64,000 nt of DNA from an uncultured Oscillibacter sp. (GTDB lineage Bacteria > Bacillota > Clostridia > Oscillospirales > Oscillospiraceae): positions 56,667 through 120,666 of the forward strand of contig CAMBKF010000002.1 in assembly GCA_945868085.1 (NCBI GenBank), given 5' to 3'. How positions within the stretch are numbered: position 1 is the first letter of the stretch; every line of letters begins with the position of its first letter. This document shows, one piece after another, positions 33,772-42,440 of this stretch. The notes below the pieces were generated by a model that was not told the DNA's origin, searched no databases, and was given only the letters and a program-made list of their open reading frames with translations. Position numbers and translations under genes: made by a program.

Positions 33772-35637
33772 GTGACGAAGAAGCAAAAAACCAATCTCAT
33801 CCGGATCATCGTGTCGGCGGTGCTGGTGATCGGATTGTGGGTATCCCCCCTCACCGGCTGGCTGGAGGGCGTGCTGTACCTCATTCCGTATTTCATCGTG
33901 GGCTATGACATCCTGCTCAAGGCCGTGAAGGGCATCTTCCGGGGCCAGGTGTTCGACGAGAACTTCCTCATGGCCGTGGCCACCGTGGGCGCTATGGCCC
34001 TGGGCGACTGGCGGGAGGGCTGCGCCGTTATGGTGTTCTATCAGATCGGCGAGCTGTTCCAGAGCTACGCTGTGGGCAAGAGCCGCCGCAGCATCTCCGA
34101 CCTGATGGACATCCGCCCGGACTATGCCAACATCGAGACGGACGGGGCCCTGGAAAAGGTGGACCCGGACGATGTGGAGGTGGGCACTATTATCGTGGTG
34201 CAGCCCGGCGAGCGCATCCCCATTGACGGCGTGGTGACGGAGGGCGAGGCCACCGTGAACACCAGCGCCCTCACCGGCGAGAGCCTGCCCCGGCAGGTGA
34301 AGACCGGGGACGAGGTGCTCTCCAGCTGCGTGAATCTCAGCGGCCTGCTGCATATCCGGACTACCAAGGAGTTCGGCGACTCCACCGTGGCCAAGATCCT
34401 GGACCTGGTGGAAAACTCCAGCATGAAAAAGGCCAGGGCGGAGAACTTCATCACCAAGTTCGCCCGCATCTATACCCCCGCTGTGTGTTACAGTGCCCTG
34501 GCTCTGGCGGTGCTGCCGCCGGTGGTGCGGCTTATCATGGGCGACGCGCCTATGTGGGGCGACTGGATCACAAGAGCCCTGACCTTCCTGGTCATCAGCT
34601 GCCCCTGCGCGTTGGTCATCTGCATTCCCCTGAGCTTCTTCGGCGGCATCGGCGGCGCGTCCGCCAAGGGGATTTTGGTCAAGGGCAGCAACTATCTGGA
34701 GGCCCTGGCAAAGACCAGCTGCGTGGTGTTCGACAAGACCGGCACCCTCACCAAGGGCGTTTTCCAGGTGCTGGAGACGGCACCGGAGGGCATGGACGCA
34801 CAGACCCTGCTGGGCTGGGCGGCCCAGGCGGAGTGCTACTCCAAGCATCCCATCAGTCAGAGCCTGAAGACCGCCTGGGGCGGCCAGGTGGACACCGACC
34901 AGGTGACGGATGTGGAGGAGCTGGGCGGCTTCGGCCTGACGGCACAGGTCAGCGGCCACGCTGTGGCCGTGGGCAACCGGCGGCTCATGGAAAAGCTGGG
35001 CATCCAGCCCGCAGAACCCCAGAAGGCCGGCACCGTGGTGTATGTAGCCGTGGACGGCGTATATGCCGGGTGGATCCTCCTGGGCGATGTGGTGAAGGAC
35101 CACGCGGCCCAGGCCATCCGGGGCCTGAAGGCGGAGGGCATCGAAAAGACCGTTATGCTCACCGGCGACGCGGACGCGGCGGCGCAGCAGGTGGCATCCC
35201 AGCTGGGCGTGGACGAGGTACACAGCCAGCTGCTGCCGGCGGATAAGGTCCGGCAGGTGGAGCGGCTGCTGAAAGAGCGGAAGGAGGGCCAGCTCCTGGC
35301 CTTCGTGGGCGACGGCATCAATGACGCCCCTGTGCTGGCCCGGGCCGACATCGGCATCGCCATGGGCGCTCTGGGCAGCGACGCGGCCATCGAGGCGGCG
35401 GATGTGGTGCTCATGGACGACGACCCGGCCAAGATCGCCCTGGCCATGCGCATCTCCCGGCGGACCCTGCGCATCGTGTACGAGAACATCGTATTTGCCC
35501 TGGCGGTGAAGGCAGTGTGCCTGGTGCTGGGCGCCATCGGCATTGCCAACATGTGGCTGGCTATCGGCGCGGATGTGGGCGTGATGGTGCTGGCGGTGCT
35601 CAACGCCACCCGGGCCCTGTCGGCGGGAAAAGAATAA
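33772..35637 (+). CDS. cadA: Zn/Cd/Pb-type P1B heavy-metal-exporting ATPase
   Basis: A 621-residue P1B-type ATPase. In order: TM helices, actuator loop TGES (about residue 170), the transmembrane CPC motif in ISCPCALVI (about 285), phosphorylation site DKTGTLTKG (about 325), the SKHPI histidine-proline pair, GDGINDAP hinge and a last-helix DVGVMVLAVLNA whose Asp is typical of Zn/Cd/Pb pumps. It has no N-terminal metal domain; the free HMA protein upstream may supply it. GTG start ten bases after AAGGAGG. Exports divalent metals from the cytoplasm. Confidence 0.95.
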   Translation: MTKKQKTNLIRIIVSAVLVIGLWVSPLTGWLEGVLYLIPYFIVGYDILLKAVKGIFRGQVFDENFLMAVATVGAMALGDWREGCAVMVFYQIGELFQSYAVGKSRRSISDLMDIRPDYANIETDGALEKVDPDDVEVGTIIVVQPGERIPIDGVVTEGEATVNTSALTGESLPRQVKTGDEVLSSCVNLSGLLHIRTTKEFGDSTVAKILDLVENSSMKKARAENFITKFARIYTPAVCYSALALAVLPPVVRLIMGDAPMWGDWITRALTFLVISCPCALVICIPLSFFGGIGGASAKGILVKGSNYLEALAKTSCVVFDKTGTLTKGVFQVLETAPEGMDAQTLLGWAAQAECYSKHPISQSLKTAWGGQVDTDQVTDVEELGGFGLTAQVSGHAVAVGNRRLMEKLGIQPAEPQKAGTVVYVAVDGVYAGWILLGDVVKDHAAQAIRGLKAEGIEKTVMLTGDADAAAQQVASQLGVDEVHSQLLPADKVRQVERLLKERKEGQLLAFVGDGINDAPVLARADIGIAMGALGSDAAIEAADVVLMDDDPAKIALAMRISRRTLRIVYENIVFALAVKAVCLVLGAIGIANMWLAIGADVGVMVLAVLNATRALSAGKE

Positions 35638-35643
35638 AAAAAT

Positions 35644-35685
35644 AAGCAGGCGGAGGAGCTTTACGGGGCTCCTCCGCTTGCTTTA
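35644..35685 (+). terminator. Terminator of the metal-efflux locus
   Basis: Stem GCGGAGGAGC/GCTCCTCCGC extended by AAGCA/TGCTT, right after the ATPase stop. Confidence 0.85.
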
Positions 35686-35712
35686 TAAGTATCCGGAAAC
35701 AGATCAAAAAAG

Positions 35713-35758
35713 AAAACCGTCACTCTGCCAAGTGACGGTTTTCTGAGATTTGTCTCAG
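35713..35758 (+). terminator. Second terminator-like hairpins
   Basis: AAAACCGTCACT/AGTGACGGTTTT with a 6-nt loop (35713-35744), followed by a perfect CTGAGA-TTTG-TCTCAG hairpin (35743-35758). The remaining bases up to the smc promoter hold no gene. Confidence 0.65.
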
Positions 35759-35880
35759 CTAATCGATAACTGTAGAGCCAACCGCTTGTCGCAGCGCTCT
35801 TGCTATATTTATTACCACACGGGCGGAAAATGTCAAGTGTGGCTTTTATTTTGCCGGGTTTTGGGGCAGTTATTTTAGCC

Positions 35881-35909
35881 TTGAAAACGGCGGCGCTTTC
35901 TGCTACAAT
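35881..35909 (+). promoter_or_regulatory. smc promoter
   Basis: TTGAAA (35881-35886), 17-nt spacer, TACAAT (35904-35909), 42 bp before the smc start. Confidence 0.75.
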
Positions 35910-35951
35910 TATTTAGTTAAAGTATGCCATTTTTGAATCGAGGTGAACTGC

Positions 35952-38900
35952 GTGTACTTAAAGGCTTTGGAAATCCAGGGCTTCAAAAGCTTTCCGGATA
36001 AGACCGTGCTGAATTTCGGCGAGGACATCACCGCCATCGTGGGCCCCAACGGGTCCGGCAAGTCCAATATCTCCGACGCCATCCGCTGGGTCATGGGCGA
36101 ACAGAACAGCCGCCAGCTCCGGGGCGCCAAGATGGAGGATGTGATCTTCGGCGGCACCGAAAAGCGCCGGGCCATGGGCTTTGCCCAGGTGACGCTGGTC
36201 ATTGACAATACCGAGCACATCTTCAACCGCGACGAGGCGGAGGTGGCGGTGACCCGCCGCTATTACCGCAGCGGGGAGTCTGAGTATTATATCAACCGCC
36301 AGTCCGTGCGGCTCAAGGACGTGAATGAGCTGTTCATGGACACCGGCATGGGCCGGGAGGGCTATTCCATCATCGGCCAGGGCAAGATCGACGAGATCCT
36401 CTCCGTCCGCAGCGACGACAGGCGGGAGGTATTCGAGGAGGCGGCGGGCATCAGCAAGTACCGCCACCGCAAGGAGGAGTCCGAGCGGAAGCTCCAGCGC
36501 ACGGAGGAGAACCTGGTGCGCATCAACGACAAGATCGCGGAGCTGGAGATGCAGGTGGAGCCCCTGCGCAAGCAGGCGGAGACGGCCAAGAAATACCTGG
36601 TGCTCCGGGATGAATTGCGGACGCTGGAGATCAGCGTCTGGCTGGAAAACCTGCAGAAGCTGAAGGCGGACCGGCTGAAGCTGCAGACGGATTTTGAGAC
36701 TGCCCAGGCCGACCAGAAAAAAGCCCAGGATGAGCTGGACCGGGTATATGCCCAGGCGGAGGAATGCTCCCGCCTGCTCCATGAAAACGATTGCGCCGCC
36801 GAGGAAAAGCGCAGCCGGATCTCGGCCCTGGAGAGCGCCATCGGCGAGCATGAGTCCGCCGCCGCCGTGGCCCGGACCACGGCCGGCCACCATGCCGAGA
36901 CCATTGAGCGTATGGACCGGGAGATGAGCGAGAGCCGCAGCCGCACGGAGTCTCTGCACGAGCAGATGCAGGCCCTGGCCCGCCGCATGGAGGAAATAGA
37001 CGCCTCCGCCCGGACTCTGGAAAATGAAGTGGAAGCCCTCTGCGAAGAAATGCGCGGCAGCACCGACGCGGCAGCGGCCGCGGCGGCCCAGCTGGAGCAG
37101 CTGCGCCGCCGGGAGGCCCAGGAGGTAGCCGGGGCGGCCCAGGCCCAGGCGGAGCTGTCCGCCATCACCGCCGGGGCGGACGAGATCGCCCAGCGCACGG
37201 CGGAGCTGACGGAGGAGCTGACCCAAAGCGACGAGAAGCTGGCCCAGACCCGCCGGGAGGCCGCACAAAACGAAAAAGAGCTGCTGTCCGCCCGGGAGGA
37301 GGAACAGGCCGCATCCAACGTCATCGGCGGCCACAGCCTGAAAATGGAGGGCCGCCAGCGCCGGGCCAAGGAGAGCCTGGAGCAGAAAAATCAGCTTTCC
37401 TTGCAGGAAAAGACCCTTTCCGACCGCATCCGTCTGCTCAGCGAAATGGAGAAGGAGTACGAGGGCTTTTCCAAGGCGGTGAAGATCGTCATGCGGGCCG
37501 CCGAGGCCCGGACGCTCTCGGGCATCCACGGTCCCGTGGGCAACCTCATCCACACCGACAAGGACTGCAGCGTGGCCATTGAGATCGCCCTGGGCGGCGC
37601 CCTGCAGCACATTGTGGTGGACACGAAAAACGACGGCAAAAACGCCATCGGCCTGCTAAAGCAGCGGGACGGCGGCCGGGCTACCTTCCTGCCCCTGGAT
37701 ACCATCCGGGGCCGGAGCCTCCGGGAAAACGGGCTGGAAAACGAATACGGCTTCGTGGGCGTTGCCTCGGAACTGGTACGCTGTGAGGGGCGCTATGGCA
37801 GCGTCATCGAGAACCTGCTGGGCACCACCGTGGTGGTGGAGGACCTGGACTGCGGCATCCAAATGGCCAAGCGCCACGACAACCGCTTCCGCATCGTCAC
37901 GCTGGACGGCCAGGTCATCAACGCCGGCGGTTCCATGACCGGCGGCAGCGTCAGCCGCAACGCGGGCATCCTGTCCCGGTCCGGGGAGCTGGAGCAGCTG
38001 CACAAGAAGCTGAAAAAGATCCGCTCCCAGCTCCAGGACGCCGTCCTCCTGGCCGAGAGCGCCAACCGGGAGCTGCAGAAGGCCCAGTACGAGCTGGAGG
38101 TGGCCAAGGATCAGCAGCGCCAGGCCAATGACCAGGTGCTGACCCTGGAGGGCCGCAAAAATCACTTTGACGTGCTCATAGAGAGCCTGGAGCAGCAGCA
38201 GGAGAGCCTGCGCATCCAGCGGGAGAACCTGCAAAAGCGCAGCACCGATGACGCCGGGCGGATGGATACCATCCGCCGGACCATCGCGGACTATGAGGAT
38301 CGGGTGAAAGCCACCCGGGAGGAGATAGACCGGCTGCAGCGCCGGCAGGAGACCGCCCAGCAGGGCCTGGGCGAAATGACGGACCGGCTGACGGAGAAAA
38401 AGTCCCGGCAGGCGGCGCTTTCCGCCGAGGGCGAGAGCGCCCGGCGCAGCATGGAGGACCTGTCCCGGCTGCGGGAGAGCCTGGAGGGCGAGCACACCGA
38501 CCGGGAGAGCCTGCGCGCGCAAATGGAGCAGGCCATGGCTCAGGCCCGGGCCGAGGAGGAGCGGCAGCTGCAGGCGGCCCAGGAGCTGCGCGGCGGCATC
38601 CAGGAGCAGCGCCAGGCCCTGCAGAAGCTCTCGGAGGAGAAGATGGCCCTGGAGACCCAGCGCAGCCAGACGGATCGGCTCAGCCGCACCTGCAACGACA
38701 CCCTCCTCAACTGCGAGCGGGAGGTGGCCCGCCTGGAGGGCAAATTAAACGGCAGCGCTCTGGAGGAAAAGCAGATCCTGGATAAGCTGTGGGAGCGGTA
38801 CGAACTGAGCCACAGCGACGCCCAGGCCCTGCGCATCGAGCTGGAGAGCGTGCCCAAGGCCACCCGGCGCATCGGCGAGCTGAATCGGGAGATCAAGGGC

Positions 38901-39521
38901 CTGGGGCCCATCAACATCGGCGCCATTGAGGAGTTTGACCGGGTGAACACCCGCTATACCTACCTCTCCGACCAGCGCAATGATGTGGAAAAGGCCAAGG
39001 AGGAGCTGCTGGGCATCATCGAGGAGATCACCAAGCAGATGACGGAGATCTTCGCCACCCAGTTTGAGATACTCAAGCAGAGCTTCCAGGAGACCTTCCT
39101 GGAGCTGTTCGGCGGCGGCCGGGCTACCCTGGAACTGGAGGACGAGAACGACATCCTCCGCTGCGGCATTGAGATCAAGGCCCAGCCCCCGGGCAAGCAG
39201 CTGAAGACCCTGTCGCTGCTCTCCGGCGGCGAGAAGGCCTTTGTGGCCATCGCCCTGTATTTCGCCATTTTGAAGGTGCATCCCACGCCGTTCTGCGTCA
39301 TGGACGAGATCGAGGCGGCCCTGGACGAATCCAACGTGGTGCGTTATGCCCGCTATATGCGGCGCATCGCGGGGAAGACCCAGTTCATCGTCATCACCCA
39401 CCGCCGCGGCACTATGGAGGAGGCGGACGTGCTCTATGGTATTACCATGCAGGAGCGGGGCGTTTCCACGGTGCTCACGGCCAACCTCAATGAGCTGAGC
39501 AAGGAAATGAAGATCAAGTGA
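35952..39521 (+). CDS. smc: Chromosome segregation protein SMC
   Basis: A 1189-residue SMC ATPase that compacts and segregates the chromosome with ScpA/ScpB. Walker A GPNGSGKSN (about residues 31-39), two long coiled coils, a hinge domain (about 520-660, from GIHGPVGNLIH to GGSMTGGS), signature LSGGEKA and Walker B FCVMDEIEAALDE near the C-terminus. I take GTG 35952 as start: GAGGTG lies six bases upstream and the protein then begins MYLKALEIQGFKSF, the family N-terminus. The next gene is ftsY, a common arrangement in Firmicutes. Confidence 0.97.
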   Translation: MYLKALEIQGFKSFPDKTVLNFGEDITAIVGPNGSGKSNISDAIRWVMGEQNSRQLRGAKMEDVIFGGTEKRRAMGFAQVTLVIDNTEHIFNRDEAEVAVTRRYYRSGESEYYINRQSVRLKDVNELFMDTGMGREGYSIIGQGKIDEILSVRSDDRREVFEEAAGISKYRHRKEESERKLQRTEENLVRINDKIAELEMQVEPLRKQAETAKKYLVLRDELRTLEISVWLENLQKLKADRLKLQTDFETAQADQKKAQDELDRVYAQAEECSRLLHENDCAAEEKRSRISALESAIGEHESAAAVARTTAGHHAETIERMDREMSESRSRTESLHEQMQALARRMEEIDASARTLENEVEALCEEMRGSTDAAAAAAAQLEQLRRREAQEVAGAAQAQAELSAITAGADEIAQRTAELTEELTQSDEKLAQTRREAAQNEKELLSAREEEQAASNVIGGHSLKMEGRQRRAKESLEQKNQLSLQEKTLSDRIRLLSEMEKEYEGFSKAVKIVMRAAEARTLSGIHGPVGNLIHTDKDCSVAIEIALGGALQHIVVDTKNDGKNAIGLLKQRDGGRATFLPLDTIRGRSLRENGLENEYGFVGVASELVRCEGRYGSVIENLLGTTVVVEDLDCGIQMAKRHDNRFRIVTLDGQVINAGGSMTGGSVSRNAGILSRSGELEQLHKKLKKIRSQLQDAVLLAESANRELQKAQYELEVAKDQQRQANDQVLTLEGRKNHFDVLIESLEQQQESLRIQRENLQKRSTDDAGRMDTIRRTIADYEDRVKATREEIDRLQRRQETAQQGLGEMTDRLTEKKSRQAALSAEGESARRSMEDLSRLRESLEGEHTDRESLRAQMEQAMAQARAEEERQLQAAQELRGGIQEQRQALQKLSEEKMALETQRSQTDRLSRTCNDTLLNCEREVARLEGKLNGSALEEKQILDKLWERYELSHSDAQALRIELESVPKATRRIGELNREIKGLGPINIGAIEEFDRVNTRYTYLSDQRNDVEKAKEELLGIIEEITKQMTEIFATQFEILKQSFQETFLELFGGGRATLELEDENDILRCGIEIKAQPPGKQLKTLSLLSGGEKAFVAIALYFAILKVHPTPFCVMDEIEAALDESNVVRYARYMRRIAGKTQFIVITHRRGTMEEADVLYGITMQERGVSTVLTANLNELSKEMKIK

Positions 39522-39529
39522 GGAAAAAC

Positions 39530-39869
39530 GGATGGCCACAGCCAGTGTGCGCACTGGCTTCGCAATGACATGGCTTTTACATGAAGTGCGGTGCAAGACC
39601 GGGCGGAGGGGTGTGGTCACCCCGCCCTACGACGAAAGGGTATCTTGTGGTGCGTAGGGGAGGGGCTCTGCCCATCCTGTGGGCGGGGTAGAACCCCGCC
39701 CCTACGGATGACAAGAAGTCGGTGCATGACCCGGCGGGCGGACAGAGACGTCCGCCCCTACGGATGCGCTGCGGGGAGTGCGGTGCGTGGGCCGGCGGGC
39801 GACCGCGAGGGTTACCCTTACGAAGAATTTGAAATCACTGCGCAGGACGGCGTGCCCTCACGCCGCCGT
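39530..39869 (+). repeat. Composite intergenic repeat, locus 4 (largest array)
   Basis: The 390-bp smc-ftsY gap is almost all repeat. A type-B element with perfect hairpin GCCAGTG/CACTGGC ends in GCAATGACA (39530-39570). Type-A units follow: GGGGTG/CACCCC (39601-39630), GGGCGGGGT/ACCCCGCCC (39680-39709), GGGCGGAC/GTCCGCCC (39734-39764), a decayed GGCGACC/GGTTACCC copy (39793-39822) and GGCGTG/CACGCC (39849-39864). Linkers such as GAAGTGCGGTGC and CAAGAAGTCGGTGC recur between units. A possible -10 TATAAT for ftsY is at 39886-39891. Confidence 0.85.
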
Positions 39870-39911
39870 GAAAGCGGTATACATTTATAATCTTGAACAG
39901 GAGGCAGCGAT

Positions 39912-40781
39912 ATGGGTATTTTCAGCAAGCTCAAGCAGGCCTGGTTCGGCGATGTGAACTGGGAAAAGCTGGACGACGAATTTTTTGACAACCTGGAGGA
40001 ATCCCTGATCCTGGCGGATGTGGGAGTGAACATCGCCGCCGAGTCGGTGCAGTCCCTGCGCAACGCCGTATTCAGCTACGACATGAAGGACCCGGAGCAG
40101 GTGAAGGCGGAGCTGCGGAAAATTTTGCTGCAGAAGCTCTCCGTGGGCGAAGCGGCCCTGGACACCGCCAAGAGCCCCACGGTGATCCTGGTCATCGGCG
40201 TCAACGGCGTGGGCAAGACCACCTCCATCGGCAAGCTGGCCAACCGCCTGAAGGGGGAGGGCAAGAAGGTCCTGCTCTGCGCGGCGGATACCTTCCGGGC
40301 CGCTGCCGCCGACCAGCTGGAGATCTGGGCCAAGCGGGCGGACGTGCCCATCGTGCGCCAGCACGAGGGGGCCGACCCCGGGGCGGTGCTTTTTGACGCG
40401 CTGCAGGCCGCCAAGGCCCGGAATATAGATGTGGTCCTGTGCGACACCGCGGGCCGCCTGCACAACAAGCAGAATCTGATGAACGAGCTGGCCAAGCTTC
40501 GCAAGATCATCGACCGGGAGCTGCCGGAGGCGGGCAAGGAGACGCTGCTGGTGTTGGACGCCACCACCGGCCAGAACGGGCTCATCCAGGCCCGGAGCTT
40601 CAAGGAGACGGCGGGCCTCACGGGCATCGTGCTCACAAAGCTGGACGGCACCGCCAAGGGCGGCATCGTCATCGCCATCGCAAGGGAGCTGGGCGTGCCG
40701 GTGAAATTCGTAGGCGTGGGCGAGGGCATCGACGATCTGAAGCCCTTTGACCCGGTGGAATTTGTAAACGATCTGTTTTAA
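39912..40781 (+). CDS. ftsY: Signal recognition particle receptor FtsY
   Basis: A 289-residue SRP-family GTPase that docks SRP-ribosome complexes at the membrane. N-domain helices run to about residue 90. G1 is GVNGVGKTT, the insertion box CAADTFRAAAADQL, G3 DTAGRLHN and G4 TKLDGTAKGG. It lacks the acidic A domain of the E. coli protein, as usual in Firmicutes. ATG follows GGAGG. Fifteen bases separate it from rph. Confidence 0.97.
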   Translation: MGIFSKLKQAWFGDVNWEKLDDEFFDNLEESLILADVGVNIAAESVQSLRNAVFSYDMKDPEQVKAELRKILLQKLSVGEAALDTAKSPTVILVIGVNGVGKTTSIGKLANRLKGEGKKVLLCAADTFRAAAADQLEIWAKRADVPIVRQHEGADPGAVLFDALQAAKARNIDVVLCDTAGRLHNKQNLMNELAKLRKIIDRELPEAGKETLLVLDATTGQNGLIQARSFKETAGLTGIVLTKLDGTAKGGIVIAIARELGVPVKFVGVGEGIDDLKPFDPVEFVNDLF

Positions 40782-40795
40782 CAGGGGGAGAGACT

Positions 40796-41512
40796 ATGAC
40801 CAGAGCAGACGGACGGGCCTTTGACCAGCTTCGCCCCGTGGAGCTGACCAAGGACTATATAAAATTTGCCGAGGGCAGCGTGCTGATCCGCTGCGGCGAC
40901 ACGGTGGTGCTGTGCAACGCCTCGGTGGAGGAGAAAACGCCGCCCCATGTGGCGGAGGGCTACGGCTGGGTGACGGCGGAGTATTCCATGCTGCCCCGGG
41001 CCAACCGGGAGCGCTCCCGCCGGGATATTGACAAGCTGAAGCTCTCCGGCCGCAGCGCGGAGATCCAGCGGCTCATCGGCCGCAGCCTCCGGGCAGCGGT
41101 GGATATGGCGGCCCTGGGGGAGCGGACCATTACCATAGACTGCGATGTCCTGCAGGGGGACGGCGGCACCCGCACCGCCTCCGTTACCGGCGGCTTTGTG
41201 GCCCTGGCCCTGGCCTGCCGCAAGCTGCTGAAAGAGGGCAAGGTGACGAAAGACCCCATCATCCACCAGGTGGCGGCAGTGAGCGCGGGCATCATTGACG
41301 AGGTGCCCATGCTGGACCTGCCCTACAGCGAGGACAGCCGGGCCCAGGTGGATCTGAACTGCGTTATGAACGAAAAGGGCGAGCTCATTGAGATCCAGGG
41401 CACCGGCGAGGGCCGGAGCTTTACCCTCTCGGAGCAGCAGGAGCTGGTGCGCCTGTGCGCCAAGGGCATCCGGGAGCTGATGGAAAAGCAGCGGGAGATT
41501 TTGGAGCGATAA
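40796..41512 (+). CDS. rph: Ribonuclease PH
   Basis: A 238-residue phosphorolytic 3'-5' exoribonuclease that trims tRNA and rRNA precursors. The N-terminal R(x)DGRAFDQLRP, the LPRANRERSRRD segment and GGTRTASVTGG phosphate-binding region are all present, with MLDLPYSEDSRAQVDLN later. Full length. It is followed 13 bp later by rdgB, a conserved Firmicutes pairing. Confidence 0.96.
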   Translation: MTRADGRAFDQLRPVELTKDYIKFAEGSVLIRCGDTVVLCNASVEEKTPPHVAEGYGWVTAEYSMLPRANRERSRRDIDKLKLSGRSAEIQRLIGRSLRAAVDMAALGERTITIDCDVLQGDGGTRTASVTGGFVALALACRKLLKEGKVTKDPIIHQVAAVSAGIIDEVPMLDLPYSEDSRAQVDLNCVMNEKGELIEIQGTGEGRSFTLSEQQELVRLCAKGIRELMEKQREILER

Positions 41513-41525
41513 AGGAGGCGGCACG

Positions 41526-42116
41526 ATGAAATTCGTATTGGCATCCCACAACAAGGGAAAACTAGATGAAATGCAGAAGATCTTAGGGGAACTGGGCGTG
41601 GAGGTAGTGCTCCAGTCGGACCTGGGCCTTTCCCTGGAACCGGAGGAAAACGGCGAGACCTTCACGGATAATGCCCGCATCAAGGCGAAAGCCGTCATGG
41701 AGGCCAGCGGTCTGCCGGCCATCGCCGACGACAGCGGCCTGTGCGTGGACGCCCTGAACGGCGCCCCGGGGGTATACTCCGCCCGGTACGGCGGGCTGGA
41801 TGACGACGCGGCCCGCTGCCGCCTGCTGCTGCAGAATATGCGGGGGTCCATGACCCGGGCGGCCCACTTCCATACCTCGGTGGTGTGCCTGTTTCCCGAC
41901 GGCACAGAGCTGACGGCGGAGGGCGAATGCCCGGGCACCATCGCTTACGCCCCTATGGGCAACGGCGGCTTCGGCTACGACCCGGTGTTCTTTGTGCCGA
42001 GTCTGCGCAAGACCTTTGCCCAGCTGACAGCCGAGGAGAAAAACGCCATCAGCCACCGGGGCAATGCCCTGCGGGCCTTTGCGGTGAAATTAAAAGAGTA
42101 TTTGGAGAAGAACTGA
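41526..42116 (+). CDS. rdgB: XTP/dITP pyrophosphatase (RdgB/HAM1)
   Basis: A 196-residue house-cleaning nucleotidase hydrolysing dITP, XTP and ITP to monophosphates. N-terminal ASHNKGKLDEM, the central catalytic segment ADDSGLCVDALNGAPGVYSARY and the C-terminal SHRGNALRAF are diagnostic. ATG follows AAAGGAGG. The next gene begins one base after its stop codon. Confidence 0.96.
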   Translation: MKFVLASHNKGKLDEMQKILGELGVEVVLQSDLGLSLEPEENGETFTDNARIKAKAVMEASGLPAIADDSGLCVDALNGAPGVYSARYGGLDDDAARCRLLLQNMRGSMTRAAHFHTSVVCLFPDGTELTAEGECPGTIAYAPMGNGGFGYDPVFFVPSLRKTFAQLTAEEKNAISHRGNALRAFAVKLKEYLEKN

Positions 42117-42117
42117 T

Positions 42118-42438
42118 ATGGAACTGACAAGCAAGCAGCGTGCCCAGCTGCGGGGCCTGGCCTCCACCCTGGACACCATCATTCATATAGGCAAGGACGG
42201 CATCAGCGACAACCTGGTGAAACAGGCGGACGATGCCCTGGAGGCCCGGGAGCTCATCAAGGGCAAGGTGCTGGAGAACTCCATGCTCACCGCCCGGGAG
42301 GCTGCCGAGGAGCTGAAGGTGGCCACCCGCAGCGAAGTGGTGCAGGTCATCGGAAACAAATTCGTCCTGTACCGCATGCAGCACGATAAGACCAAGCGCC
42401 GGATCGACCTGGTGAAGGCGCCCCGCCGGAGCGTGTGA
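42118..42438 (+). CDS. yhbY: YhbY-type RNA-binding (CRM domain) protein
   Basis: A 106-residue CRM-domain protein associated with pre-50S ribosomal subunits. The start MELTSKQRAQLRGLAS, the IHIGKDGISDNLV segment and ELIKGKVLEN are typical. It sits in the usual ribosome-assembly neighbourhood before nadD and rsfS. Two bases separate it from nadD. Confidence 0.93.
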   Translation: MELTSKQRAQLRGLASTLDTIIHIGKDGISDNLVKQADDALEARELIKGKVLENSMLTAREAAEELKVATRSEVVQVIGNKFVLYRMQHDKTKRRIDLVKAPRRSV

Positions 42439-42440
42439 CC

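Noticed and set aside
39530-39869. CRISPR array in the smc-ftsY gap
   Set aside because: Units are palindromic, of unequal length and spacing, lack a constant repeat with unique spacers, and no cas gene is nearby.
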